From NCBI RefSeq assembly GCF_025947065.1, contig NZ_CP109994.1, positions 1,116,001 through 1,180,000 on the forward strand: 64,000 nucleotides of DNA. The letters are read 5' to 3'. Shown here in pieces: positions 17,764-27,700 of the stretch. Source of the DNA: Flavobacterium sp. N1736 (GTDB lineage Bacteria > Bacteroidota > Bacteroidia > Flavobacteriales > Flavobacteriaceae). The notes under the pieces are model-generated. The model saw only the letters and a program-made list of their open reading frames with translations. It ran no database searches and had not been told where the DNA came from. Numbering within the stretch: position 1 is the first letter of the stretch; every line of letters begins with the position of its first letter. Position numbers and translations under genes: made by a program.

Positions 17764-18333
17764 ATGGAAAAGCTTAGAAAACATATTGAAGAAATAATAC
17801 CTATTAATGATGAAGAGTTTGAGTCGATTAAACCCTTTTTCACGATAAGAAAGGTATTAAAAAATCAATATTTAGTTCAGCAAGGAGATGATGCAAAATA
17901 TGAATACATCATTATGAGCGGTATTTTCAGGGTTTTTTATCTTGATGAAGACGGAAAAGAGCACATCGTACAATTCGCTACCGAAAATTGGTGGATGTCT
18001 GATTACATTTCTTATTTCAACCAAAAACCGGCAAATATGTATGTGGTTTGTATGGAAGCAGGAGAAGTTTTGTGCCTTACACTTGAAGGAAGGGAACAAC
18101 TCTCGGTTGCGCTTCATAAAATGGAACACTTTTTTAGAATAAAACTGACCAAAGGTTTCATTGCACTTCAACAAAGGATTATTTCGTTACTTTCTAATAA
18201 ACCGCAGCAGCGTTATAAAGAATTTGCAGCTCTTTATCCGGATCTAATGCAAAAAATTCCCAAGAAATATATTGCCGAATATCTGGGCGTTAGCCGCGAA
18301 ACCCTAAGCAGGCTTTACTCTCACAATAAATAA
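17764..18333 (+). CDS. Crp/Fnr family transcriptional regulator
   Basis: 189 aa from ATG 17764. An in-frame TTG further upstream (17743) lies inside the likely -7 box TATCTTTG (17738-17745) and is rejected as the start. Residues about 10-115 form a cyclic-nucleotide-binding-like barrel (FFTIRKVLKNQYLVQQGD, YIIMSGIFRVFY). The canonical cAMP-contacting RE pair is not obvious, as is common in Bacteroidota homologues. The C-terminal HTH is KKYIAEYLGVSRETLSRLYSH. A large perfect palindrome lies just after its stop, in front of the DJ-1 gene, the likely target. No FeS cysteines of Fnr type are seen. Confidence 0.9.
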   Translation: MEKLRKHIEEIIPINDEEFESIKPFFTIRKVLKNQYLVQQGDDAKYEYIIMSGIFRVFYLDEDGKEHIVQFATENWWMSDYISYFNQKPANMYVVCMEAGEVLCLTLEGREQLSVALHKMEHFFRIKLTKGFIALQQRIISLLSNKPQQRYKEFAALYPDLMQKIPKKYIAEYLGVSRETLSRLYSHNK

Positions 18334-18351
18334 CAAACATTCTAATACTCA

Positions 18352-18423
18352 AAGTGTGATTTTCGTCACACTTTTTTTGTGACTTCGCTCCTCGTATTGA
18401 GGAGGCGTGCTGGTATAAATTTG
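18352..18423 (+). promoter_or_regulatory. Crp-type operator and promoter for the DJ-1/ABM pair
   Basis: Perfect palindrome AAGTGTGA-N6-TCACACTT (18352-18373), a classic Crp/Fnr-style site. Then come GTGA (18379-18382), a CTCCTC/GAGGAG inverted repeat (18388-18404) and the -7 box TAAATTTG (18416-18423). The palindrome centre is about 60 bp before the end of the -7 box, fitting class I activation. The arrangement is repeated base-for-base in length at 3361-3430. Confidence 0.7.
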
Positions 18424-18492
18424 TCCTGTAAATAATTGTTAACCAATACAATTTACAGTAAACAAAAAATCAACACTTAAAAATGAATCACC

Positions 18493-19170
18493 ATGAAAAA
18501 GAGAATCTTAATTATTGTATCCAATGCCAATACAATTGGACCAAACAACAGAAGAACAGGAAATTTTCTTCCTGAAGTAGCGCACCCTTATGCTGAATTT
18601 GACAGAGCCAATTACCAAATAGACTTTGCCAGCTTAACCGGAGATACACCTTATTTAGACGCGCTTAATTTGGCAAATGATCCTGATAATCTTGCTTTTT
18701 TAATAGGTAAAGGTTGGGAAACTATGCAAAAAGCTGTTAAATTATCAAACGTTGATGTTAGTAATTATGATGCCATTTTTGTTCCCGGCGGATTAGCACC
18801 AATGGTTGATATGCCGGAAAATGAACTTTTGAAAAAAGTGATTAAAGAAACCTACGAACGAAATGCAGTTGTTGGAGCTGTTTGTCACGGTCCTGTATCA
18901 TTATTAAATGTAAAATTAAGCAACGGATCTTATTTGGTAAATGGTAAAAACATCACATCATTTACAGACGAAGAAGAAAGAGGCTACGCTATTGCCGATG
19001 TGCCTTTCTTGCTCGAAACTGCACTAACAGAACAAGGCGCAAAATTTCACGCCGCAGCCGTATGGTCAGCGCACAGTATTGCAGATGGTAATTTGGTTAC
19101 AGGTCAAAATCCTGCTTCCGCAAAAGGTGTAGCCGAGAAAATGATTGCTGTTTTAGAAGCTAAAAAGTAA
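18493..19170 (+). CDS. Type 1 glutamine amidotransferase-like DJ-1/PfpI protein (Hsp31-like)
   Basis: 225 aa cytoplasmic protein without a signal peptide. The Hsp31/glyoxalase III layout is visible: E28 in FLPEVAHPY, nucleophile C131-H132 in VGAVCHGPVSLL, and a C-terminal GQNPASAKGVAEKM stretch. Such proteins convert methylglyoxal to lactate or repair glycated groups. It is transcribed behind the Crp-type palindrome and followed 5 bp later by an ABM gene, so the two are an operon. The parallel pair at 3509-5169 is its exported counterpart. Confidence 0.88.
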   Translation: MKKRILIIVSNANTIGPNNRRTGNFLPEVAHPYAEFDRANYQIDFASLTGDTPYLDALNLANDPDNLAFLIGKGWETMQKAVKLSNVDVSNYDAIFVPGGLAPMVDMPENELLKKVIKETYERNAVVGAVCHGPVSLLNVKLSNGSYLVNGKNITSFTDEEERGYAIADVPFLLETALTEQGAKFHAAAVWSAHSIADGNLVTGQNPASAKGVAEKMIAVLEAKK

Positions 19171-19175
19171 TTGTC

Positions 19176-19484
19176 ATGGAAAATCAAAATCCAATACATG
19201 TTTTTGCAACATGGAAAGTAAAAGAAGGTCAGATTGAAAACGTTTTAAACTTGCTAAAAACAGTACATGATGAAAGCATAAAAGAAACGGGAAATCTGTT
19301 TTATAAAATTCACCAAAGTAATTCAGATGAAAATACGCTAATATTATTTGAAGGATATACCAATGAAGCGGCAATCGCAGATCATAGAAATTCGCCTCAT
19401 TTTCAGGATATAGTTTTACAAAAAATTGTTCCTTTATTAGAAAACAGAGAAATTGTTTTAACGACACCTTTAGTGTATTTATAA
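19176..19484 (+). CDS. Putative quinol monooxygenase (ABM domain)
   Basis: 102 aa single ABM domain: VFATWKVKEGQIENVLNLL at the N-terminus, the FYKIHQSNSDENTLILFEGYTNEAAIADHRNSPHF core with the family's central histidine, and a C-terminal strand. The length is typical of YgiN-like cytoplasmic enzymes that oxidise quinols or act with dicarbonyl stress proteins. It starts 5 bp after the DJ-1 stop, so the two are translated from one mRNA. Confidence 0.87.
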   Translation: MENQNPIHVFATWKVKEGQIENVLNLLKTVHDESIKETGNLFYKIHQSNSDENTLILFEGYTNEAAIADHRNSPHFQDIVLQKIVPLLENREIVLTTPLVYL

Positions 19485-19624
19485 GACCGGAAATAACCAA
19501 ATATTGTGTTAATAATACATTGTAGTCATCGATAATTTGATTAAATTTAAAGAACTAAATCATAAAATAGTGCTGTAAAACAAGTAATACAGAACATGAT
19601 TTTAAGCACATATTAAAAAACATT

Positions 19625-21019
19625 ATGGAAAAGACTGCAAAAATAATATTCCCATACGATCAGAGTATAGTAAAAGAACTGCCGTTAATCAGCAAAAATG
19701 ATATTGAGAAAATATTAAATACTGCCCAAAATTTATTTGACGATCAATCGAATTGGCTTCCGGCTTATAAAAGAATTGAGATACTCGAAAAAGCAGCTTC
19801 AATAATGAATGACAGGAGCGAAGAACTAATACATTTGGCTATAAGCGAAGGCGGAAAACCGTATAAAGATTCAAAAGCAGAAATATTCAGAGCAATAAAA
19901 GGAGTAAAGCTTGCTGCGGAACATATCGCACAAATAAAAGGCGAACAAATCCCGATGGGACTTACAGATGCTTCGTTAAACAGGATTGCGTTTACTTCAA
20001 AAGAACCTATTGGTGTTGTTGTCGCTGTTAGTGCTTTCAATCATCCGTTAAATTTGGCTGTGCATCAAATTGCTACAGCTATTGCGGCAGGTTGTCCGGT
20101 TGTATTTAAACCGTCGAGCAATACGCCATTATCCGGTCTTGCACTTGCAGATATTTTAAAAGAAGCAGGTTTGCCTTCGGGATGGCTTCAGGTTGTACTT
20201 TGTGATAATGAAACATCAGAATTACTGGTGACAGATTCAAGAATAAATTTTCTCACTTTTATTGGATCTGCAAAAGTAGGCTGGTATTTAAAAAGCAAAT
20301 TACCTCCGGGAACAAGATGTGCCTTAGAACATGGCGGAGCTGCACCCGTAATTGTTGAAAGTGATGCTGATTTTAGCGAAATGATTCCTGATTTGGTAAA
20401 AGGAGGTTTTTATCACGCGGGTCAGGTTTGTGTTTCGGTTCAGAAAGTGTATGTAAACGAGGAAATTTGTGATCGTTTTGTTGAGGAGTTTTCTGAGGCA
20501 ACAAAAAAACTAATTGTCGGAAACCCATTTGATGAAACAACAGATGTAGGTTCACTTATTACACCAAAAGAATTGATTCGTGTCGAAGAATGGGTTAATG
20601 AAGCGATTAAAAAAGGCGCTAAACTAATTACCGGTGGAAAAAGAATTTCAGAAACTTGTTTTGAACCCACCGTTTTGTTCAATCCATCAGAAGATTCTAA
20701 AGTATCAACCAATGAAATTTTTGGACCCGTAGTATGTATTTATTCTTATACAAATAGGGAAGAAGCCATAAAAAGAGCAAACGCCTTAGATGTTCATTTT
20801 CAGGCAGCTGTATTTACAAAAAATATAGATATTGCTTTGGAAACTGCAAAAAAATTAAATGCTACGGCTGTAATGATTAATGATCATACGGCGTTTAGAG
20901 TCGATTGGATGCCGTTTGGCGGAAGAGATTCTTCGGGAATAGGAATGGGTGGAATCTCATACACGATAAACGAAATGACAAGAGAAAAATTAACCGTTTT
21001 TAAAAGCAAGAATATATAA
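19625..21019 (+). CDS. Aldehyde dehydrogenase family protein
   Basis: 464 aa NAD(P)+-dependent aldehyde dehydrogenase. Cofactor loop FIGSAKVGW (212-220); general base E235 in LEHGGAAPVIV; catalytic C269 in HAGQVCVSVQ; EIFGPVVCI and the C-terminal PFGGRDSSGIGMGG. The glutamate motif reads EHGG instead of the common ELGG, a small departure. It is close to lactaldehyde/succinate-semialdehyde-type enzymes. It follows the DJ-1/ABM operon with its own 140-bp leader; aldehyde oxidation would suit the surrounding detoxification genes. A strong terminator follows. Confidence 0.9.
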   Translation: MEKTAKIIFPYDQSIVKELPLISKNDIEKILNTAQNLFDDQSNWLPAYKRIEILEKAASIMNDRSEELIHLAISEGGKPYKDSKAEIFRAIKGVKLAAEHIAQIKGEQIPMGLTDASLNRIAFTSKEPIGVVVAVSAFNHPLNLAVHQIATAIAAGCPVVFKPSSNTPLSGLALADILKEAGLPSGWLQVVLCDNETSELLVTDSRINFLTFIGSAKVGWYLKSKLPPGTRCALEHGGAAPVIVESDADFSEMIPDLVKGGFYHAGQVCVSVQKVYVNEEICDRFVEEFSEATKKLIVGNPFDETTDVGSLITPKELIRVEEWVNEAIKKGAKLITGGKRISETCFEPTVLFNPSEDSKVSTNEIFGPVVCIYSYTNREEAIKRANALDVHFQAAVFTKNIDIALETAKKLNATAVMINDHTAFRVDWMPFGGRDSSGIGMGGISYTINEMTREKLTVFKSKNI

Positions 21020-21040
21020 TTATGCTGTTTTAGAAGAATT

Positions 21041-21077
21041 AAAAATCCCTATATAGTAATGTTTAGGGATTTTTTTT
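21041..21077 (+). terminator. Terminator after the aldehyde dehydrogenase gene
   Basis: AAAAATCCCTA pairs with TAGGGATTTTT, followed by T residues. The convergent monooxygenase gene ends just beyond, so it may serve both strands. Confidence 0.8.
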
Positions 21078-21106
21078 GGAATAAAGTGAGATGATAAATA
21101 CAAAAT

Positions 21107-22564
21107 TTATTCAGAATCTTTTTTCTTTAAATAACGCCCTCTTGGTTCATCGCCTTCACGAAGAACAATTTCAGAATGTAGAAACTGTGCGGCTTCTGCT
21201 GAATCTTTTACTTTTACAGCGCTGCGTTTTAGCATTTCTGACTCAAATTCGGTTAATACACGTTCTCTTAATCCGGCTTTTTTCCATTGCGATAAAGGTT
21301 TGCATCCTTTTGAAATTCCGCGAGCCAGCGTAAGCGCATCCAAAAGTGCCTGATTTGCACCTTGCCCTTTAAACGGACTCATTGGGTGAGCCGCATCGCC
21401 GATAAGCGTTATTTTCCCGCCTTTCTCCAACAAATCAGACTCGAGTAATTCGCGGTCATATACAGGATATCCTGAAATCTGAGTTTCTAAAGTCGCGGCT
21501 AATATCTGAGGAATTGGATCGTGCCACTGCGTTCTGCGGCAAGCTTCTTCTTTAAGTGCCTGAGGTCCTTTTGCACTCAACATTTTTGCCTCATTTTCAG
21601 GCATCGGAAAACTAAGCTGCCACATGACAGAATCTGATGTAAAAGGCATGATATAGATTCGTTCATTGCCATTTGCAGTTTGAAATACCGTCGCTGAATC
21701 TAATAAAGAACTACTAACATCTTCGAGAGCATTTAACGGGCAAATCCCTAATATTACAATACAATCGAGATAACGTAAAGGCGTAACATCTTCACCAATT
21801 AATAATTTACGTACAGAACTGCGAATTCCATCAGCGCCAACTACAAGATCTGCTTTAGCGTTTTTAATTTCGCCGTTAACTTCAAAACGTAAATCAATAT
21901 CTTCATTATCAGATTGCTTAAAATCTACTAATTGATGTCCCCATTGTACAGTATCATGTCTGCCCAGTTGTTCCAGCAAAGCTAAACGCAAAGATTGTCG
22001 CGCGATATGAATGTTTGTGCGCCTGGGCGAAGTTTTCAAATCAGACTGCATCCATTTTCTGATTCCCCATTCGCCAATCACTTTTCCTTCGGTAGTATGA
22101 ACGATATGTTTTGTTGAGATAACACCTTCTTCAAGTGAGAAAATCCCCAATCCTTCAATTGCTTTACTGGCTTGCTGCAAAGTAAGTCCGTAGCCTTGAG
22201 ATCGGGCGTTAAAGTTATTGTCACGTTCATAAATTGTAAAAGGAATTCCGCGGTGTAAACAAGCCACAGCAAGAGCAACGCCACCTATTCCGGCACCAAT
22301 AATAGCTACGTGCGGGTAATTTTCGGTATCGGCAATTGGAGGATTATCAGAAGAAAGCAATCCTGATCCTGAACATTTCAAACACGAATTTAAGTGCGCT
22401 TTAGGACGAACGGGAGGTGTTCCTTCGTTCTTTATTTGAAATTGATCAAGCGCGATTTGATAGTGAAGCCGTACTTTTTTGCTAAGCCGTTGACTTTTTT
22501 TGCCTTGTCCCTGACATTCCGGACAAATAGCCCAGCTTGTTCTTTCATTTTCCACTTTTTCCAA
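21107..22564 (-). CDS. FAD-dependent monooxygenase with N-terminal CxxC...CxxC zinc-ribbon-like extension
   Basis: 485 aa. Residues 85-460 form a PHBH-type flavin monooxygenase: dinucleotide loop VAIIGAGIGGVA (86-97), the VVGADGIRSSVR motif, and GDAAHPMSPFKGQGANQAL for FAD ribose binding. It should hydroxylate an aromatic or polyketide-like substrate. Ahead of it, about 80 residues carry C14-x2-C17 and C61-x2-C64 with DnaJ-like CPECQGQG and CLKCSGSG knuckles, suggesting one bound zinc. The gene is divergent from the Crp/Fnr gene at 22674, with a 109-bp shared promoter region. The extension is uncommon among PHBH enzymes. Confidence 0.87.
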   Translation of the reverse strand: MEKVENERTSWAICPECQGQGKKSQRLSKKVRLHYQIALDQFQIKNEGTPPVRPKAHLNSCLKCSGSGLLSSDNPPIADTENYPHVAIIGAGIGGVALAVACLHRGIPFTIYERDNNFNARSQGYGLTLQQASKAIEGLGIFSLEEGVISTKHIVHTTEGKVIGEWGIRKWMQSDLKTSPRRTNIHIARQSLRLALLEQLGRHDTVQWGHQLVDFKQSDNEDIDLRFEVNGEIKNAKADLVVGADGIRSSVRKLLIGEDVTPLRYLDCIVILGICPLNALEDVSSSLLDSATVFQTANGNERIYIMPFTSDSVMWQLSFPMPENEAKMLSAKGPQALKEEACRRTQWHDPIPQILAATLETQISGYPVYDRELLESDLLEKGGKITLIGDAAHPMSPFKGQGANQALLDALTLARGISKGCKPLSQWKKAGLRERVLTEFESEMLKRSAVKVKDSAEAAQFLHSEIVLREGDEPRGRYLKKKDSE

Positions 22565-22673
22565 TTGCTCTTTGTTTAACTCGTTTTGCCGTGTGCAAAT
22601 TTAACGTAAAAGATGCCAAGTGCAAAATGGTAATAAATCTGCTATCTTTGATAGGGTAAAGTGAATACTAAAA

Positions 22674-23291
22674 ATGCTTAAAAAAGACTGTAATAATACG
22701 TTTGAACCGCTTCTTAATTATTTAGAACTTTTTCAAAAAATACCTGCGGAAGATAAAAAAAGTATTGAACAAAGTTTAGAATACAGAACTGTAAAAGAAG
22801 GTGAGGTTTTACTTGAAGAAGGAAAAATTGCAAACGAAATATTTTTTGTTTGCAAAGGTGTATTAAAAATAGCGAGTATTACTGATAAAGGAAATGAAGT
22901 TGTTCATTTCTTTTTTGGTGAAGATCAGTTTTGTACTATTTTAAAAAGCTTTACAGAAAATATCCATTCAACAGATCGAATTCAGGCAGCTTGTCATGCA
23001 GAAGTAATTGTTTTACAAAGAAATAAACTAGATTCTTTGTATGTTGATTTACCTTATTTTAAAAAAATGTTGGATACTATATTTCAACAGGCTTTGCTTC
23101 ATAAAGTAGAATTGCGCAATTTTTATCTTGGTGAAGATGCTACTTCACGTTATCAAAAATTTATTGTGCGACAATCCAATATCGCATCGAGAGTTTCACA
23201 AACTGATATTGCCTCTTATCTTGGCATCGCAAAACAATCTTTAAGCAGAATTAAAAAAATACGCTCTAATTTGCTTTTTAACAATTGTTAA
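22674..23291 (+). CDS. Crp/Fnr family transcriptional regulator
   Basis: 205 aa. cNMP-like barrel (about 30-125: GEVLLEEGKIANEIFFVCKGVLKIASITDKGNEV) and C-terminal HTH SQTDIASYLGIAKQSLSRIKK. A -7 box TATCTTTG lies at 22643-22650. The stop codon is inside a perfect 16-bp palindrome (23277-23292), placed to activate the SDR gene downstream. The divergent monooxygenase gene may also be a target. No FeS-type cysteine cluster is visible. Confidence 0.9.
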   Translation: MLKKDCNNTFEPLLNYLELFQKIPAEDKKSIEQSLEYRTVKEGEVLLEEGKIANEIFFVCKGVLKIASITDKGNEVVHFFFGEDQFCTILKSFTENIHSTDRIQAACHAEVIVLQRNKLDSLYVDLPYFKKMLDTIFQQALLHKVELRNFYLGEDATSRYQKFIVRQSNIASRVSQTDIASYLGIAKQSLSRIKKIRSNLLFNNC

Positions 23292-23321
23292 ATCCTTTCG
23301 GTATCTCGCTTTCTACTTTTG
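23277..23321 (+). promoter_or_regulatory. Crp/Fnr-type palindrome and promoter for the SDR gene
   Basis: TTTAACAATTGTTAAA (23277-23292) overlaps the end of the regulator gene; the -7 box TACTTTTG is at 23314-23321. Centre-to-box spacing (about 37 bp) equals that at 159-204, consistent with class II activation at about -42. Confidence 0.55.
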
Positions 23322-23355
23322 TTCGACGAAATAGTCAAAACATTAAAAGTAAAAA

Positions 23356-24078
23356 ATGGAAAATCTAAAAGGCAAAAAAGTAGTAATTATTGGCGGAAGT
23401 TCAGGAATTGGTCTGGCTACGGCAAAATCTGTTGTTTCAAAAGGCGGCAATGTAATCATTGTTTCAAGTAATCAAAACCGAATAGATAAAGCTTTGGAAA
23501 AATTAGGAGCTGAAAATATTGGATATGCGGTTGATGTAACGAATGAAATACAGGTGAAAAACCTATTTGAAAAAATTGGTTCATTTGATCATTTGGTTTT
23601 TACAGCCGGAGAAAATCTTATTCTTTCAAATGTTGCGGATATTACTTTAGAAGATGCTAAAAATTATTTTAATATCCGTTATTGGGGCGCTTTTACAGCT
23701 GTAAAATATGCTGCGCCATTTATCAAATCTACAGGTTCTATTGTCTTAACGAGTGGTATTGCAAGTAACAGACCTAATAAAGGATGGGCATTAGGAGCAA
23801 GTATTTGTGCTGCTATGGAAGGTTTTACAAGAGCAATGGCAATGGAACTTGCGCCAATACGAGTAAATATTGTTTCTCCCGGAGTTGTAAAAACAGAACT
23901 TTGGGGCGGTATGTCACAAAGCGACAGAGAAGCAATGTATACCACCATTGGAAATGCATTACCGTTAAAACGTGTAGGTGAAGCAGAAGATATTGCTAAA
24001 ACATTTGTGTATTTATTAGAACAGGAATATGGAACGGGGCAAACATTAATTATTGATGGCGGTACTTCTTTGGTGTAG
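23356..24078 (+). CDS. Short-chain dehydrogenase/reductase-like protein with degenerate active site
   Basis: 240 aa Rossmann SDR with an intact cofactor loop GGSSGIGLA (13-21), and S133 in LTSGIAS. The catalytic YxxxK is lost: the aligned positions read G147 and C151 in ALGASICAAMEGF, while the following RAMAMELAPIRVNIVSPG is well conserved. It may bind NAD(P)H without classical carbonyl reduction, or use other residues. It is alone behind the Crp-type promoter. No frameshift is evident, so the loss looks like a family trait and not decay. Confidence 0.85.
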   Translation: MENLKGKKVVIIGGSSGIGLATAKSVVSKGGNVIIVSSNQNRIDKALEKLGAENIGYAVDVTNEIQVKNLFEKIGSFDHLVFTAGENLILSNVADITLEDAKNYFNIRYWGAFTAVKYAAPFIKSTGSIVLTSGIASNRPNKGWALGASICAAMEGFTRAMAMELAPIRVNIVSPGVVKTELWGGMSQSDREAMYTTIGNALPLKRVGEAEDIAKTFVYLLEQEYGTGQTLIIDGGTSLV

Positions 24079-24115
24079 TTTGCTGTATATTCAATTTGAA
24101 GTTTCTTAAAAATAT

Positions 24116-24145
24116 AAAGGGATGAGTATTGGACTCATCCCTTTA
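24116..24145. terminator. Hairpin between convergent genes
   Basis: AAAGGGATGAG (24116-24126) pairs with CTCATCCCTTT (24134-24144) around TATTGGA. It lies between the plus-strand SDR and the minus-strand lipoprotein gene and could stop both. Confidence 0.7.
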
Positions 24146-24255
24146 AAAGTGGTTTTATTTAATAAATAATGATACTAATATCCAGGGTTTCGAAAAATGA
24201 AAAACATGTTATTAATACATTCTCCAATTATTTTTTCCTTCCTTGGTAACTGCAT

Positions 24256-24705
24256 TTATTTGTATGGGTTACTTGCTGAAATTGTATCAATTAATGTTGA
24301 GCCACAGGGCAGTTTGTTGTAGTTGAAATATTGTATTTCTTTAAATTTATCTCTTTTCGTTTTACTTTTTAAACCTTTTTTTATAATTGTTACCCATAAT
24401 CCAGGTGAATCTACATCTGGCGTTAATGAGCAATAGTGATCTAAACTATCTACAACAATATTATAGCCTGAAGGTTTATCTTTAAAATTAATTATTTGAC
24501 TCCCTTTTATTGTGTCTTTCAACTCCAAAACATAATATTTTGTTTGATTATTTTTCATCATTACGGATTCAATTATATAATCATCCGATAAAACCCGGAT
24601 CGTTTTATCTCTATAGTTTATTTCTATTTTTTCTCCATTAAACTGGAAACAGCTTCCAAAATGAAAACATATAATGATGAGAAAAACTATTTTTTTAATA
24701 TCCAT
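24256..24705 (-). CDS. Small lipoprotein, candidate immunity protein
   Basis: 149 aa when started at the ATG at 24703-24705. Earlier in-frame ATGs would run far into the RHS gene and would hide the signal sequence, whereas this start gives MDIKKIVFLIIICFHFGSC with a lipobox cysteine at residue 19. The rest is a soluble beta-rich domain with two further cysteines and no family I recognise. It overlaps the end of the RHS gene by 11 bp, so it is translated with it. Position, size and periplasmic lipid anchor fit an immunity protein against an extracytoplasmic RHS tip toxin. The role is inference from context. Confidence 0.7.
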   Translation of the reverse strand: MDIKKIVFLIIICFHFGSCFQFNGEKIEINYRDKTIRVLSDDYIIESVMMKNNQTKYYVLELKDTIKGSQIINFKDKPSGYNIVVDSLDHYCSLTPDVDSPGLWVTIIKKGLKSKTKRDKFKEIQYFNYNKLPCGSTLIDTISASNPYK

Positions 24706-27700
24706 ATTTTTTGGTAATTTCATCTTGTTCATCTGTTGCATCTTGTATAATTTTATTATAATAATTAATGTATCGATTGTAGAATTTTTGAACACCTGGC
24801 GTCATTTTTACTTTGGTTATTTCTTTCGAAATATTTGAGAGTCTTGAATTAGCATAAGAAATACGATCGTTCAAAATAACATCTCTTCTGAATCTTGCTC
24901 CTGTACTCTGTAAAAATTGAGCTTTTTGATTATTTGTCAATCCACCATTTTTAAAAATTTCCATGACCTCACCTTTTTTATAAGCAAGTAGTTTGTCTGC
25001 ATAATCTATTGCATGATCATCACTTCCGTTTTTAAAAGCTTTTGCTTCTGTATCAATATTTTCATAACCTGTAATGCCTTGCATGGCATATTTAATATAA
25101 AATGAAGGTCCTTGATTTTCAAAATCTTCTCTATGGCTTTGCTCATGAGCGATTAATCCAAACCATTCATCATCATTTCGACTGCCTTTGCCATTATTAT
25201 AGCCTCCGTCATGAGCTACCGCATATCCTTTAGTAGTTGCTGATATATTACTACCCATTAATCTATACCAGGCAACAACTCTTGGATCTGACCATAAAAC
25301 CCAACTTGTTTCTTCTAAAGATGAGATTGAGTAGCCATATGCAGCATTTAATAATGAGACCATTCCTGAGGTCAATCTACCATTATCAATCATAAATTTA
25401 GGTTCCATTCCTTCTAATTCTTTAGAAACAACAACTAAGTTCCCACTAAATACATAAGGCGACCATTGAGGAAAATCGGGAGCCAAGGGATCGACAGACA
25501 TAAACCTGCCAATAGCCGGGTCATAATTTCTCCACTTTAGATTGTCCCAATTCAATCCCAGTTCGTCTTGTCGTTCCTGACCTTGAAACTTATATTTTTG
25601 TGCAGTCGAATTTCCTTTGCCAAGTATTGTTCCATTATTATATCCTTTTTGTTTTAAACCAAATGGGTAATAACTATTTTCTTCAATAATTTCATTAATT
25701 GAAATACTTCCATTGTTATCTTTATCACCATAGCTCAATCTAACATTTTCCAAATGATCTCTATATTGGTAAATATAATCATAAGTTTCATTATTATTAG
25801 TGATATAACCTTCTGGCTGTGATAGAAACTTTAAGTTATTATTTTCATAAATAAAACCTCCTGCATAATCAGTAGTGATTCCGTTTACTATTTTCTGCTG
25901 TTTTACACCGGTGGCATCATATTTATAATCAATAACACCTGTGTTTAAAGTTATTTTTGAAGGTAAATTTAGGTGGTTGTATGTTATATCGGTTATGCCT
26001 TTATTGGTATCGCCAATCATATTTCCGTTATTATCGTATTTATAGTCGTTCTCAGTATCTGCAGTCTGGTTTACGGCATCATCTTTAAAGCCATATTGAT
26101 CAATTGGAGCTGCATCTGCTACTTTCATGAGTTTATTTCCGGAATCATAAGTATAAGTTAAGTCATCCATAACACCAAAATGAGCTGCTACATTAATATT
26201 AGGTACTATAGGATCACCAACAACTTCTCCCATACGTTTGAGATAAGTGATATTTCCATTTTTATCATATTTCATGGTTTCACTAAACTTGCCTAAATTA
26301 TCAGTGGCATCTACTAATCTATTCAGATTATCATAAGAATAATTATAATTTTTTAAGCTTGTATCTTCATTAGCAGTTTTCCAGAATACCTGACTGATAT
26401 TTCCATTATATAATGCTTTTCCCGAAGAAGGATTGTTATAATTAATCTGAAAACCAAATAAATCTCCGGCACCCATTGTAATGCTTGCATTATTGGTATC
26501 TGAATCGTTTATAGCTTTTAGCCAGCCACGAATATTATAGGTAAAATCTATAGTCTGTAAACGCGATTGGCTAATTTTTCCACCAACGCCTTTAGTAATT
26601 AATTGTCCTAAATCATCATAAGAATTGGATACTATAATTTCAGGAGTCTGGGTGTTTATTTTTTGTTGTTGTGTAAGTTGTCTTCCTGTATTATCGTATG
26701 TAAAGGTATCAACTATTGTAAGAATTGCATTGGTCCCTTTTTGATGTGTACTGGTTGTTTCGAGAACTTTTCCTGTAAAATCAAACTGACTTTTTACGGT
26801 ACTCTCTATATTGAGAAAATTATTTTTATTATAGTTGTAAATAGTTCTCGATTTATTGTCATAGTAAATGACATTTGTTATCCAGTTAGCAGTTTCTAAA
26901 ACCCGAATTTTAAAGCAAGTATTTAAACCTTGTGCATTACTAATGGGCGTTACTCCATATGAGACCGCATTTGCTGCAATACCATTTTCTAAATTTATAT
27001 TCAGATAATCATCATAATAATTGATCGTAAATAAATCAATTCCTGAATTAGGAAAAGCGACATTGGTATAATTTACACTTGTTCCTGAAATTGCTTGTGC
27101 TGTAGCTTGTCTGGTTTCGAACAGGGTAGTACCATTAGCCAAACTTTGCACATTGGCTCTGGTTATTTGGCTGTCATTAAAATATTCACCTGTATAAACA
27201 GGTCTGTTGAGTGCATCGTATTTGGTGAACAACCATTTTTTCTTGGCTCTTAAATTTGCATCTTGTGTTAAGACGGGCCTGTCAAGGATATCATAAACAA
27301 TGTATTCCCAGTCTTTACCTGGTAATTTTTTCTCAACCAATCGATTTGCACCATCATATTTATATTGATAGCATAAATTGTCTAATACAGTATTTCCAGA
27401 GATAATTTTTGCACTGAAAGTGCTGCCTGCCTGTGCATGAAATCCATCAATTAGACGAATAGAATTGGTAGCTGTTAAATAAAGCGGGGCATTAGCTGAA
27501 TTTATAACTGCTGTAGATATATCGTCAACAGGAATTTGAGTAATTACATTAGGGGCTTGTGGACTACAGTTTGTTGATAGTGGAAAAGAAAAAGTACCAT
27601 TGAAACCAGTGGCAGTTCCACCAGTAATATAATTTAATTTAAGTTTACCGCCAATAATTACCACACTATAGTTTCCTGTACAAATAGTTCCCAAATACAT

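Noticed and set aside
21091..21333. Plus-strand frame opposite the FAD monooxygenase
   Set aside because: Complete overlap with a well-supported minus-strand gene and no recognisable protein features.
24706..24795. Upstream starts for the small lipoprotein gene
   Set aside because: They would overlap the RHS gene by about 100 bp and bury the signal peptide; the ATG at 24705 gives a proper lipoprotein signal.
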